A stretch of 64,000 bases of DNA from Bryobacterales bacterium (GTDB lineage: Bacteria > Acidobacteriota > Terriglobia > Bryobacterales > Bryobacteraceae). Positions 54,878 to 63,279 of the stretch are shown piece by piece; positions within the stretch are counted from its first letter, which is position 1, and the number at the start of each line of letters is the position of its first letter. Below the pieces are notes generated by a model. It saw only the letters and a program-made list of their open reading frames with translations. It did no database searches and was not told the origin of the DNA. The stretch is from the NCBI GenBank assembly GCA_025463005.1, contig JAOAPR010000046.1:1-64000 (forward strand), given 5' to 3'. The translations under genes and the position numbers were made by a program.

Positions 54878-55285
54878 TCAATTCATGGCGATCGCGCGAC
54901 TAACTGGCAACAATGCCCGCAGACGGTTGTCTCGCAGCCACAGGCCGCCCCAAATGAGCACCCCGAAAAGCACAGGGAACACCATCTCAAACCAGCCGGA
55001 GGTAGCACGCACGTGAGTCGCGACGGCGCCGCCGAGGTAGCCTGTCAGCAACACTGCGCCGAGCATCGAAGTGCGGGGAACGAGATAAAGGACGGTGCAG
55101 GTGATCAGAACGATGCCGATGCCCACGATGGTGGATTCGGGGTACCCCAACCGCAGGGTCGCTTCCACCACTGGAGCCGGCTTGAAGAGTTTCGTGCCAC
55201 CATCCACCAGCAGGAAGAGCGCTGCCAATCCGCTGACGATGCGTCCAGTCCAGCGCCACTTTTTTGAAATGGTCGCCTGCGTCAT
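54878..55285 (-). CDS. DoxX-like family membrane protein
   Basis: 135 residues with four membrane segments. The mark for the family is GLAALFLLVDGGTKLFKPAPVV near the start and LGAVLLTGYLGGAVATHVR in the middle. DoxX-like proteins are of unclear role and often travel with SRPBCC and PhnB-like proteins. The start overlaps the PhnB-like stop by ATGA. Confidence 0.9.
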   Translation of the reverse strand: MTQATISKKWRWTGRIVSGLAALFLLVDGGTKLFKPAPVVEATLRLGYPESTIVGIGIVLITCTVLYLVPRTSMLGAVLLTGYLGGAVATHVRATSGWFEMVFPVLFGVLIWGGLWLRDNRLRALLPVSRAIAMN

Positions 55286-55770
55286 TTCTCTCTGCCTTCG
55301 TAAGCCTGCTTCAACAGCTTGACGTCGATCTTATTCATCTTGAGCATCGCGTCCATGACCCTCTTGGCTTTGTGAGGATCCTTGTCGCGCAACATTTCAC
55401 CCAAAACCCTGGGGATGATCTGCCAGGACAACCCAAACTTGTCTTTGAGCCACCCGCAGCGGCTCGGCTGACCGCCCGCGCTCAGCTTCTCCCATAAGTC
55501 GTCGACTTCTTCTTGAGTTTCACAGTCCACGAACAACGAAATGGCTTCCGTAAACTTGAAAATGGGGCCTCCATTCAACGCCATAAATTTCTGCCCCTCG
55601 AGTTCGAAAGTGGCGGTCAAGACTGTTCCTTTTGGTCCCGGTCCTCCTTCTCCATTGCGGGTAACGTTCAGCACTTTGGAATTCTTGAAAATGGAAATGT
55701 AGTGGTTGATCGCCTCTTCCGCGTTGTTGTCGAACCACAAGAACGTGGTGATTTTTTGCGAACCGGACAT
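55282..55770 (-). CDS. PhnB-like / VOC family protein
   Basis: 162 residues. Family marks: KITTFLWFDNNAEEAINHYI, FELEGQKFMALNGGP, FGLSWQIIPRVLGEML. This is the 3-demethylubiquinone-9-methyltransferase-like (PhnB) group; function is unknown despite the name. It heads a three-gene run with DoxX and SRPBCC. A strong AAAGGAGAAT ribosome site lies upstream. Confidence 0.92.
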   Translation of the reverse strand: MSGSQKITTFLWFDNNAEEAINHYISIFKNSKVLNVTRNGEGGPGPKGTVLTATFELEGQKFMALNGGPIFKFTEAISLFVDCETQEEVDDLWEKLSAGGQPSRCGWLKDKFGLSWQIIPRVLGEMLRDKDPHKAKRVMDAMLKMNKIDVKLLKQAYEGREK

Positions 55771-55811
55771 CGGATCATTCTCCTTTCAATATGCGCGCCC
55801 TAAGCCGGGGT

Positions 55812-57173
55812 CTAGACTTTCCTCGCGAATTTGAAAAGGCTGCGCGGGTTGTCCGCCAGGATGTGCTTCAACTTATCGCTGTTCCGGCCTGCAATCTCCC
55901 AGATCCAGCGATTGAGCAATTCGCCATCGTTTGGCATCTGTCCCTCCTTCATGTTGGGATGCGGCCAATCCGTTCCGGTTATCACCCGGTCGGGAAATTC
56001 CTCAGCCAGCGCGCGCGCAAATGGTAAAACCTTGCTCCAGTCCTCCGGGCGGCTCGATCCGGTAAGACGCTCGGGACAGGTCAACTTGGCATAGCAATCC
56101 TGCTTGTCGCGAAAGAGCTGTAGAAATCGCTGGAAGGCAGGATCACTCACGCCGTTGTTAATGGTTGGAACTGCCATGTGATCGAAGACGACCGGGATCG
56201 CAATCGCCTTGATGTGCGGTTCCAGATCCTGGAGATCAGCCGCTTCGCAATACAGATCGATATGCCAGTCATTTTTCAGCTTTCCTGCGTCCTTCAGGCG
56301 TTTTAGCCGGGTCGCCATCGTAACCATCTCCTCCGGTGGAGGAGGATTGGTGAGGCGCTTCACATAGCTGTAGCGCACGCCGCGCACACCGGCCGTATCG
56401 AGTTCTACCAGTTCTTCGTCCGATACATTCTTATCCACGAACGCAACACCCAAGGCTCTGCCCTTCGATTTCTTTAGAGCATTGAGCATGTAACTGTTGT
56501 CGGTGCCATGACACGTCGCTGCAACAATGACCTCGCCGGAGAAACCAAGAAACATATCCAGCTCTTCCAGCTTTCTCCAGGGCGCGAACGCCGGGTCGTA
56601 TTTCCTATCGTCCGACCAGAGAAAGGGCGTCATCCCATTACTGTTCACATGGCAATGGGTGTTGATCGCTCCAGGCGGCATTTCGAATGCAGGTTTGTCG
56701 GGCTTTGAGTTGGGCTCAAGATTCCTGGGCAGGGGTTTGGCCTTCTTGCGCGGCTTGTCATTGTAGTGGTGCCTGTTGACCTCCCGCGTCTCGGAGACCA
56801 TCGTGTACTCTCGGCCTTCCTCCATCTGGTATTTCTCTGAAAGATGGTTGACGATGACATCCTCGAGATCGAGCCCCAGATCTTTGCGCAGCCGATCACC
56901 CAGCGGTCCTTTTCGATCCGGCTTGTCGCCCAGGGCAAAGTTGACCGAAACCCGCTTGCTGGGACCTTCTTCATCGCCCACGATGCAGTACGTCCAAGGC
57001 GTGAGTGTTGTTGCGACCCGGTTTCGTAGAACCGTATTCTTCGGCTCTTCTGTCACCGGGTCCAGCGATTGATGGTCTTTGAGGAGAGCATGCATCTTCC
57101 TGAGAAGTTCTCCGTCGTTCTCAAGAAAAAAGCTCTCCATCTCCTTCGAACACTTAACCTCAAGATTTGGCAT
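55812..57173 (-). CDS. Amidohydrolase-2 family protein with unusual N-terminal domain
   Basis: 453 residues from the ATG at 57173; a GTG nine codons upstream is an alternative. The C-terminal half is a PDC-hydrolase/amidohydrolase-2-like TIM barrel: PPGAINTHCHVNSNG with the first metal His pair, VVFDHMAVPTINNG and RVITGTDWPHPNM with the catalytic Asp. The first 160 residues (VKCSKEMESFFLENDGELLR, then RVSVNFALGDKPDRKGP) are an extra domain with no signal peptide that I do not recognise. Single gene, divergent from ABC-F. Confidence 0.85.
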   Translation of the reverse strand: MPNLEVKCSKEMESFFLENDGELLRKMHALLKDHQSLDPVTEEPKNTVLRNRVATTLTPWTYCIVGDEEGPSKRVSVNFALGDKPDRKGPLGDRLRKDLGLDLEDVIVNHLSEKYQMEEGREYTMVSETREVNRHHYNDKPRKKAKPLPRNLEPNSKPDKPAFEMPPGAINTHCHVNSNGMTPFLWSDDRKYDPAFAPWRKLEELDMFLGFSGEVIVAATCHGTDNSYMLNALKKSKGRALGVAFVDKNVSDEELVELDTAGVRGVRYSYVKRLTNPPPPEEMVTMATRLKRLKDAGKLKNDWHIDLYCEAADLQDLEPHIKAIAIPVVFDHMAVPTINNGVSDPAFQRFLQLFRDKQDCYAKLTCPERLTGSSRPEDWSKVLPFARALAEEFPDRVITGTDWPHPNMKEGQMPNDGELLNRWIWEIAGRNSDKLKHILADNPRSLFKFARKV

Positions 57174-57265
57174 GTTTTGTTCAAGTTTAACCGGTCGCAC
57201 GAAAGTCGAGGGCCCGACTGTCGGACAATGGGATAGAACCCCCGCGACTCCTTATCTCTTCTGAA

Positions 57266-59053
57266 GTGGCGCTCTTACTCAATACCAACAAGATCTCGAA
57301 ATCCTTCGGTGCTGCACCGTTGTTTCGCAACGTGTCTTTCAGCATTCAGGAAAGCGACCGATTGGGCCTGATTGGACCGAACGGTTCCGGCAAGTCCACG
57401 TTGCTGCAAATCCTGGCCAAGCGCATTGAGCCGGACTCCGGCGATCTGGTGCTCCGCAGCGGCACGCGTCTGGTCTATGTTCCTCAGGATTCTCAGTTCG
57501 AGCCCGGGGAATCGATCCGAGGCGTGATGCGGCGGGCTATGCGCTCCGCTGGGCTGCCGGAATCGGAATGGCAGGCACGCGAGGCGGAAACCCTGGGCCG
57601 CGCCGGCTTCCGGGATTTCGATGCCGAAGCAGCCACGCTCTCCGGAGGCTGGGGCAAACGGCTCTCTATCGCCGAAGCTCTGGTACAAAAACCGGAAATC
57701 ATCCTGCTCGACGAACCCACCAATCACCTCGACCTGGCGGGTATCGAGTGGTTGGAAAAATCCCTACAGGGTGCGCCCTTCGCATGCGTGATCGTCAGCC
57801 ACGATCGCTACTTTCTCGAAAACGTACCGACGAGAATGGCGGATCTGAACCGCGTCTATCCCGATGGGATTTTCTATGTCGCCGGCAATTATAGCTCCTA
57901 CCTGGAACAGAAGGCTGAGTTCCTGCACGCCCAGGCTAGGCGTCAAAGCGCGTTGGAGAACCGTGTGCGCATCGAAATGGATTGGCTGCGGCGGGGTCCC
58001 AAGGCGCGTGCAACCAAGGCCAAAGCGCGCATTGACAACGCAGGCGAACTGATCGCTGAGCTTTCCGACCTCCGGTCCAGAAGTCAGACCGCCGACGCCA
58101 ACATCGACTTCGTCGCAACAGGCCAACAAACCAAACGCCTGGTCCATCTAGAAGACGTCGCGTTTGGATTCGATGAAAGGACGCTGTTTGAAAATCTCGA
58201 CTTTACGATCACCGCAGGGATGCGAGTTGGCCTGGTAGGACCGAACGGCAGCGGCAAGACCACACTTCTCCAGCTCCTGCGAGGTGAGATCGCGCCGCTC
58301 AAGGGTGAGATCCAGCGTGCCGAGACACTGCGGATCGTCTACTTCGACCAGCGGCGCCAGATCGATCCGGATTTGACTCTCCGGCGAGCACTCGCACCGG
58401 ATAGCGATTCAGTGATCTATCGCGATCGCGTGATTCACGTCGCTTCATGGGCGGCCCGTTTCCTGTTTGCAAATGAGCAACTGGATCAACCTGTCAGCAA
58501 GTTATCTGGAGGCGAGCGCGCGCGGGTATTGATCGCGAACCTGATGCTTCAGCCGGCCGACCTGCTCCTTCTCGACGAGCCGACCAACGATCTCGATATT
58601 CCGACGCTCGAGATCCTGGAAGAGAGCCTGCTCGAATTCAAGGGCGCGCTTGTTCTTGTTACTCACGACCGCTATTTGCTGGATCGCGTTTCGACCGTCG
58701 TCCTGGGACTGGATGGGAGCGGGAAAGCGGAACGCTTCGCCGACTACTCACAGTGGGCAGCAGATCAGGCCGAACGCAAGCAGGCGAAACCAAGAGCGCC
58801 CGCACCAAAAGCGGCGGCGACTGAACCCCAGAAGAAGAAATTGTCTTACCTGGAAAACCGCGAGTACGAATCGATCGAACAGAGAATTTCCACCATGGAG
58901 GAAGCCCTCCACGCAAAGCGCGCTTCGTTACAGGAAGCTGCGCTGAAAGACGCACGTCTTCTCGAACAGATTTATCGGGAGATCGAAGCGTCGCAGCAGG
59001 AAGTCGATTTGCTGTACGCGCGGTGGGCCGAGTTGGAAGAAAAGGTCCGGTAG
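57266..59053 (+). CDS. ABC-F family ATPase (Uup-like)
   Basis: 595 residues from a GTG start. Two ATPase domains without membrane helices: first Walker A GPNGSGKSTLLQ with signature LSGGWGKRLSIAEAL and Walker B IILLDEPTNHLDL, second Walker A GPNGSGKTTLLQ with LSGGERARVLIANLM and LLLLDEPTNDLDI. The linker and a coiled-coil C-terminus (PQKKKLSYLENREYESIEQR) resemble Uup. These proteins act on the ribosome or in DNA-structure maintenance. Confidence 0.93.
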   Translation: MALLLNTNKISKSFGAAPLFRNVSFSIQESDRLGLIGPNGSGKSTLLQILAKRIEPDSGDLVLRSGTRLVYVPQDSQFEPGESIRGVMRRAMRSAGLPESEWQAREAETLGRAGFRDFDAEAATLSGGWGKRLSIAEALVQKPEIILLDEPTNHLDLAGIEWLEKSLQGAPFACVIVSHDRYFLENVPTRMADLNRVYPDGIFYVAGNYSSYLEQKAEFLHAQARRQSALENRVRIEMDWLRRGPKARATKAKARIDNAGELIAELSDLRSRSQTADANIDFVATGQQTKRLVHLEDVAFGFDERTLFENLDFTITAGMRVGLVGPNGSGKTTLLQLLRGEIAPLKGEIQRAETLRIVYFDQRRQIDPDLTLRRALAPDSDSVIYRDRVIHVASWAARFLFANEQLDQPVSKLSGGERARVLIANLMLQPADLLLLDEPTNDLDIPTLEILEESLLEFKGALVLVTHDRYLLDRVSTVVLGLDGSGKAERFADYSQWAADQAERKQAKPRAPAPKAAATEPQKKKLSYLENREYESIEQRISTMEEALHAKRASLQEAALKDARLLEQIYREIEASQQEVDLLYARWAELEEKVR

Positions 59054-59093
59054 TTTAGCGGGTGGGTTGAAGTGGTCCACCACCGGGCGTAGC

Positions 59094-60026
59094 ATGCGGA
59101 GTGTGGTGACCATCCTGGGAGCGGGCGGCGCAATCGGCAACGAACTTCTCAAAGAGCTCAGCGCTCGCAACGAGCCTATTCGGCTAGTCAGCCGAAATCC
59201 CAAGCCGGTTCAGGGCGTAGCCGAAGTAGTCGCAGCCGATCTCTCGAACCTTGATGACACCGTGAAAGCCGTTTCCGGTTCCAGAGTTGCGTTTCTGGTT
59301 GTCGGTCTGAAGTATGACCTCAAGCTATGGCGGGAAATGTGGCCTCGCATCATGAGCAATGCCATTGAGGCCGCTAAACGCTCCAACGCCCGGCTTGTCT
59401 TTCTCGACAACGTGTATATGTACGGAAAAGTGGACGGTCCGATGACTGAGGAAACACCCTTCCGGCCTTGCAGCAAGAAGGGCGAGGTCCGCGCGGAGAT
59501 CGCCACCATGCTTTTGAATGAAATCAAGGCGGGTAACACTACGGCGCTGATCGCGCGCGCCGGGGACTTTTACGGGCCTCGCGTTCAGACCGCGATACCT
59601 ACCGTAATGGTGTTCGATAAATTCGCCAAGGGTGCGAAAGCGAACTGGCTGGTTAACGACTCCGTGAAGCACTCGTTCACATTCACGCCGGATGTGGGAA
59701 AGAGCTTGGTTTTGCTGGCGGAGACTGAAACCGCATGGAACCAGAGCTGGCACGTTCCTAGTGCGCCTGATCCACCCACGGGAAAAGAGTTGATCGAACT
59801 CGCGGCGAAAGAGTTCGGGACGCAACCAAAGTATCGCGTTCTAACAAAACCTATAATCTGGGCTGCCGGGTGGTTCGACAGCACCATCCGAGAGTTGTAC
59901 GAAATGCTCTATCAGTATGACGTCGATTACGTTTTTGATTCGACAAAATTCGCGAAGGCCTTCGCTTTTAAAGCGACTTCTTACGCCGACGGCGTCCGTC
60001 GATGCGCCCAAGCCTACAGGCAATAG
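59094..60026 (+). CDS. NAD(P)-binding epimerase/dehydratase family protein
   Basis: 310 residues from the ATG at 59094; an earlier in-frame ATG at 59067 is less likely. The nucleotide site is VVTILGAGGAIGNELLKELS (GxGGxIG). Later marks: VFLDNVYMYGKVDGPMTEET with a YxxxK-like YMYGK, and GKELIELAAKEFG. It is an atypical extended SDR related to NAD-dependent epimerases. The substrate is unknown. It stands alone after ABC-F. Confidence 0.85.
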   Translation: MRSVVTILGAGGAIGNELLKELSARNEPIRLVSRNPKPVQGVAEVVAADLSNLDDTVKAVSGSRVAFLVVGLKYDLKLWREMWPRIMSNAIEAAKRSNARLVFLDNVYMYGKVDGPMTEETPFRPCSKKGEVRAEIATMLLNEIKAGNTTALIARAGDFYGPRVQTAIPTVMVFDKFAKGAKANWLVNDSVKHSFTFTPDVGKSLVLLAETETAWNQSWHVPSAPDPPTGKELIELAAKEFGTQPKYRVLTKPIIWAAGWFDSTIRELYEMLYQYDVDYVFDSTKFAKAFAFKATSYADGVRRCAQAYRQ

Positions 60027-60068
60027 GGAGCTCCGACTGGACGCCGCCGCGAGAGTAGTCGAGAGTAG

Positions 60069-60695
60069 CTACCAGCGGATTCCAAAGGTCACCGGAACCA
60101 TGTCCGCGTGTCTGTCGCCAAAGATCACCCGGTGATAGCGAGCTTCCGCATAGACCTTTACGTTCCATCGCGTGCCGAAGGATAAGCCGAGGCCGCCATT
60201 GACGCCGGGCTTGTTGACGCTGTACGAAGTGATTACCTGGTCGGCGGGGATCGCAGCCCGGAAGAATCCAAAGAACGGATCGAAGCCCCTAAAGATCGCG
60301 ACCGTTGGCTGTGTGAACTCCTGACGCCAGTGGTAGAGACCGCCTCCTCCTATGAAGTACAGGTCCACGGGACCGCGTGGGTTCGTGTGCACGATCGGAT
60401 TCAACGTGAGAGACCAAAGGTTGACGTTTCCACCCGGAAATCCGAGGCTGTTGAGCGTGCCGCCGTTGATATCGAATTGGCTGTCGTTAAACTGTACGAG
60501 TGCGCCCACGTACTTGTGAAAATTGAACCCGGCGCCGGCGTCGACATTCCAGCCTGGGTCGAGACGGGTTCCCGTTTCTCCCACGGGCGTGGTGAAACCA
60601 GCTCCTACGTTAAAGGCGAACGGTGGTGTCTCCTGAGCGCTGACCGCCCCCAGTAGCAACAGTCCGATTCCTGAAGTTAGCAGAATGTTTTTCAT
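60069..60695 (-). CDS. Outer-membrane beta-barrel protein
   Basis: 208 residues with a signal peptide (LTSGIGLLLLGAVSAQ). Alternating hydrophobic/polar strands with aromatic girdles (FAFNVGAGFTTPVGETGTRL, GLGLSFGTRWNVKVYAEARY) end in a typical terminal strand VPVTFGIRW, with Trp last. It fits OmpW/OmpA-barrel-type porins. It lies convergent with the SDR gene. Confidence 0.88.
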   Translation of the reverse strand: MKNILLTSGIGLLLLGAVSAQETPPFAFNVGAGFTTPVGETGTRLDPGWNVDAGAGFNFHKYVGALVQFNDSQFDINGGTLNSLGFPGGNVNLWSLTLNPIVHTNPRGPVDLYFIGGGGLYHWRQEFTQPTVAIFRGFDPFFGFFRAAIPADQVITSYSVNKPGVNGGLGLSFGTRWNVKVYAEARYHRVIFGDRHADMVPVTFGIRW

Positions 60696-60823
60696 TGGAA
60701 TTTCCTTCCTCCCACACCCGTAAGATCTCGCCGCGGAAATAGAGTTTCAGAGTAGGTTCGGGTGTTTGAGGACAGTATGTTACGCGCTTTTCGGCGTAAC
60801 GAAAATTCCGCTTTTGAATCGAA

Positions 60824-61351
60824 CTATATCTCCGTGTCGGACACGCAGTCACGCCGTGATGAGACTAACGGCCGGCTCAGCCGTTTTCTTGCAGCCTGTC
60901 GGGCAATGTCTCTGGCAGCGCGCCGTGCCCGAAGGAGCCGAATTCGGATGGCGGTAGGACTGGCTCCCGTGCGGGAAGATAGCTCCTTCACCGTGACTCC
61001 CTCCAGTTGTGCCTCCAGCAATGCGCGGTCCCGCGCCTTGCAACCGCTCAGGATTCGCGAGACGTCGATCGCCGCCCAGTTCAAGGCGGCAGTTCTGTCA
61101 GGCGTCTCCTGCAGGCCCTGGTGGCGGCGCTCATACCGGATCAACTTACGAAAATAGTTGAGCGCGATGGTGTTAACCCAGGTGGCGAGAATGCGCTCGT
61201 CGCGAAGTTGATCCAGCCGTTCCCAGCCCCTGAGCCAAGCCGATTGAGCAATGTCAACGGCTGTATCTCGCAGGACTCCCCTTGAAAGCAGGAAACGAAC
61301 GGTTCCATCCAGACCCTTTTCGTATGCTCTTCCGTATCGTTCTCGTGTCAT
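60824..61351 (-). CDS. ECF RNA polymerase sigma factor
   Basis: 175 residues. Region 2 is seen in DTAVDIAQSAWLRGWERLDQL and ILATWVNTIALNYFRKLI. Region 4 is seen in ALLEAQLEGVTVKELSSRTG followed by ASPTAIRIRLLRARRAARD, the HTH. No anti-sigma factor is adjacent; the outer-membrane protein gene downstream on the same strand may be a target. Confidence 0.88.
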   Translation of the reverse strand: MTRERYGRAYEKGLDGTVRFLLSRGVLRDTAVDIAQSAWLRGWERLDQLRDERILATWVNTIALNYFRKLIRYERRHQGLQETPDRTAALNWAAIDVSRILSGCKARDRALLEAQLEGVTVKELSSRTGASPTAIRIRLLRARRAARDIARQAARKRLSRPLVSSRRDCVSDTEI

Positions 61352-61517
61352 CGAAAACCTCTTGGCATGCCTGGTAGGCCGGATAGCACGTGGTCCGCCA
61401 GAGCCATACGACCCGGTAATTCAACTGAATCAAAGGAATAGAAAGGATGTGCGCGTTAAGTTCGGCGCTGCACTTCCACTCATCGGCAACCGTAACGGAA
61501 GAACGGTTCCTACGGCG

Positions 61518-61787
61518 CTAGCTCGCTCTCTTGCGGTTCGTGTGTGTGCCCTCCGCAATAAAGTCCCGGAGGGTTAGTTCGTAGCGTCGCGCGGCTATGG
61601 ATACGGCGCTATTTGCATGAACCAAAGCAGCTTCCAGGTGCTTGGCGTTACGACCGCGGACGTCGGCTAACAGTTCTGCCGTCTTCCGTTGGAGAACCAG
61701 CGCATCCCGGTATTGCTCCCGCGCCTTTGCCAAACTCACCTGGAGCTCAGCCAGGGACCCGATCGGGATCTGCCGAACCCGTTTCAC
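61518..61787 (-). CDS. Small helical hypothetical protein
   Basis: 89 residues from a GTG at 61787 with GGGAG upstream (VKRVRQIPIGSLAELQVSLA...). The middle is a long amphipathic helix (REQYRDALVLQRKTAELLAD, then VHANSAVSIAARRYELTLRD). The frame stays open further upstream, but that part lies antisense to the BON gene's leader and looks non-coding. Function unknown. Confidence 0.5.
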   Translation of the reverse strand: MKRVRQIPIGSLAELQVSLAKAREQYRDALVLQRKTAELLADVRGRNAKHLEAALVHANSAVSIAARRYELTLRDFIAEGTHTNRKRAS

Positions 61788-62002
61788 ACGATGCTCTCCC
61801 AGCCCAAAACAACGGATAGCGTTCCACTTCTTATTGCGCAATTCCCGTGCCAACGGCGGAGAGACGTAAGTGGTTCCTGTGAATGGTATTTGAGGATCAC
61901 GATCACGCCAATGCGCGGAAAAATCTTCCGGGTGTCTGCGACCGTTGTGCTCGCACGAAACGCCAGCCCTACGGCGAGGATCTCCGGGACGGGAGGCTGT
62001 AT

Positions 62003-62620
62003 ATGCGAACGGCCACATTTCTAATTAGTATTGGATTCCTGCTCATGGCAGGATGCTCTGAAAGGGGGAGCACAACGGCCGCCAGTGCCCCTAGTGGAAT
62101 GACCAATTCGGAACTGGAACAGGCGATTCAGTCGCGCCTGAACGCCGATCCTGACTTGGCAGCGGCCAAGATTAAAGTCGACGCAGATGCCAAGGCGAAT
62201 AAGGTCACTCTGTCGGGTACCGTATCGTCGGAGTCGTTGCGCACCCGCGCCGTCGAAATCGCGAAATCCGTGCGACCAGACCTGGAGATCACTGACAAAA
62301 TCGAGGTCAAACCGAGGGAAGTTTCGCGCAGCGAGTATACGGAACAAATGGCGCGCGACGCGAGAGAACGAGCCAAAGCGTCAGGCGACACTATCGGTTC
62401 GTCGATCGATGACGCTTGGATTCACACGAAGATCGCGTCAAAGTTGATCGTGGACAAGGACACGCCGGCCCGCAAGATCAATATCGACGTAGCTGACGGC
62501 GTCGTCACCCTGCGGGGCGAGGTGGATACACCAGCTGCGAAACAAGAGGCTGAACGAATCGCCAAGGAGACTGAGGGCGTAAAGCGAGTGAGGAACCTTC
62601 TGAAAGTGACCAACGGGTAG
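62003..62620 (+). CDS. BON-domain lipoprotein (OsmY-like)
   Basis: 205 residues from the ATG at 62003 with GGGAGG upstream. The signal peptide ends with lipobox LMAGC at the cysteine. Two BON domains follow: first QSRLNADPDLAAAKIKVDAD with NKVTLSGTVSSES, second AWIHTKIASKLIVDKDTPAR with VADGVVTLRGEVDTP. OsmY-like proteins stabilise the envelope under osmotic stress. A strong hairpin lies 22 bases after the stop. Confidence 0.93.
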   Translation: MRTATFLISIGFLLMAGCSERGSTTAASAPSGMTNSELEQAIQSRLNADPDLAAAKIKVDADAKANKVTLSGTVSSESLRTRAVEIAKSVRPDLEITDKIEVKPREVSRSEYTEQMARDARERAKASGDTIGSSIDDAWIHTKIASKLIVDKDTPARKINIDVADGVVTLRGEVDTPAAKQEAERIAKETEGVKRVRNLLKVTNG

Positions 62621-62642
62621 TTACTGTCGTGTTAGCTAAAAC

Positions 62643-62665
62643 GAGGGACGCATGTTGCGTCCCTC
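62643..62665 (+). terminator. Hairpin after BON lipoprotein gene
   Basis: GAGGGACGCA at 62643-62652 pairs perfectly with TGCGTCCCTC at 62656-62665, loop TGT. It is followed by GC-rich sequence, not a T-run, so it is a strong stabiliser or a weak terminator. The rest of 62666-63027 shows no gene on either strand. Confidence 0.6.
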
Positions 62666-63027
62666 CGGCTGCTCGGAGGCTTGCCTCTGCGTCGTAATGC
62701 GTCGGATACCAAGACGCCGCACTCTTTAGGGCGGTCGCAAGCTCCAGGTTTGAAGCCTGATACACATACGCACCACCCTCCTAAACCGCGCCAAAACCGC
62801 GGGCGTTTAGTGAGCGGTTGAACAGCTTCAACCAGCATCCTGCATTTTCCAGTACAGAAACGCGTTCGCTCCGGCATCTAAATGCCCGGTCCCCCAGGGT
62901 GCGTTCCGACTAGTACCAGGACGCTCTTTCCGGTACCATCATTGGCGAGCCATTAAGTATTGAGAATTTTGAACCGCAGGTTCGGCCGCTCGATTGCAAG
63001 GCGACAGCCCGGGGCGGCTGGATCTTC

Positions 63028-63279
63028 ATGGATACTCGAGAAATGCTTTCGCAGGCAATGGAGTTGCCGAGGTCGAAACTTATCGGGAAGGAAAAGCTCG
63101 CAGAGTTGGAGCGCTGGGACTCGTTGGCTCTCCTGAATTTCATGGCTCTGGTGGACGCTAACTGTCAGATAACACTATCTGCGGACGGACTTCTCAAGTG
63201 CGAGTCGATCGCCGAGGTCGAGAAGCTCATAACGGAAGCGCGAAGCAGGAGTGATGAAAGCGTCCATCAGCGCGATTGA
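63028..63279 (+). CDS. Acyl carrier protein
   Basis: 83 residues. The phosphopantetheine site is WDSLALLNFMALVD, with DSL intact, in a helical frame (MLSQAMELPRSKLIGKEKL before and SIAEVEKLITEARSR after). Low acidity compared with AcpP suggests a dedicated ACP rather than the housekeeping one. It overlaps the KAS III gene by 26 bases, so the two form a pathway-specific pair cut off by the window. Confidence 0.85.
   Translation: MDTREMLSQAMELPRSKLIGKEKLAELERWDSLALLNFMALVDANCQITLSADGLLKCESIAEVEKLITEARSRSDESVHQRD

Noticed and set aside
60950-60957. Second exact GGCGGTAG (ops core)
   Set aside because: It lies inside the ECF sigma gene on the antisense strand, lacks the CGTG-like extension and has no EPS context. 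It shows how often the 8-mer occurs by chance and is the control for the candidate at 8818.
62632-63027. Minus-strand frames between the BON and ACP genes
   Set aside because: They start over the hairpin repeat, have random composition and no ribosome sites.
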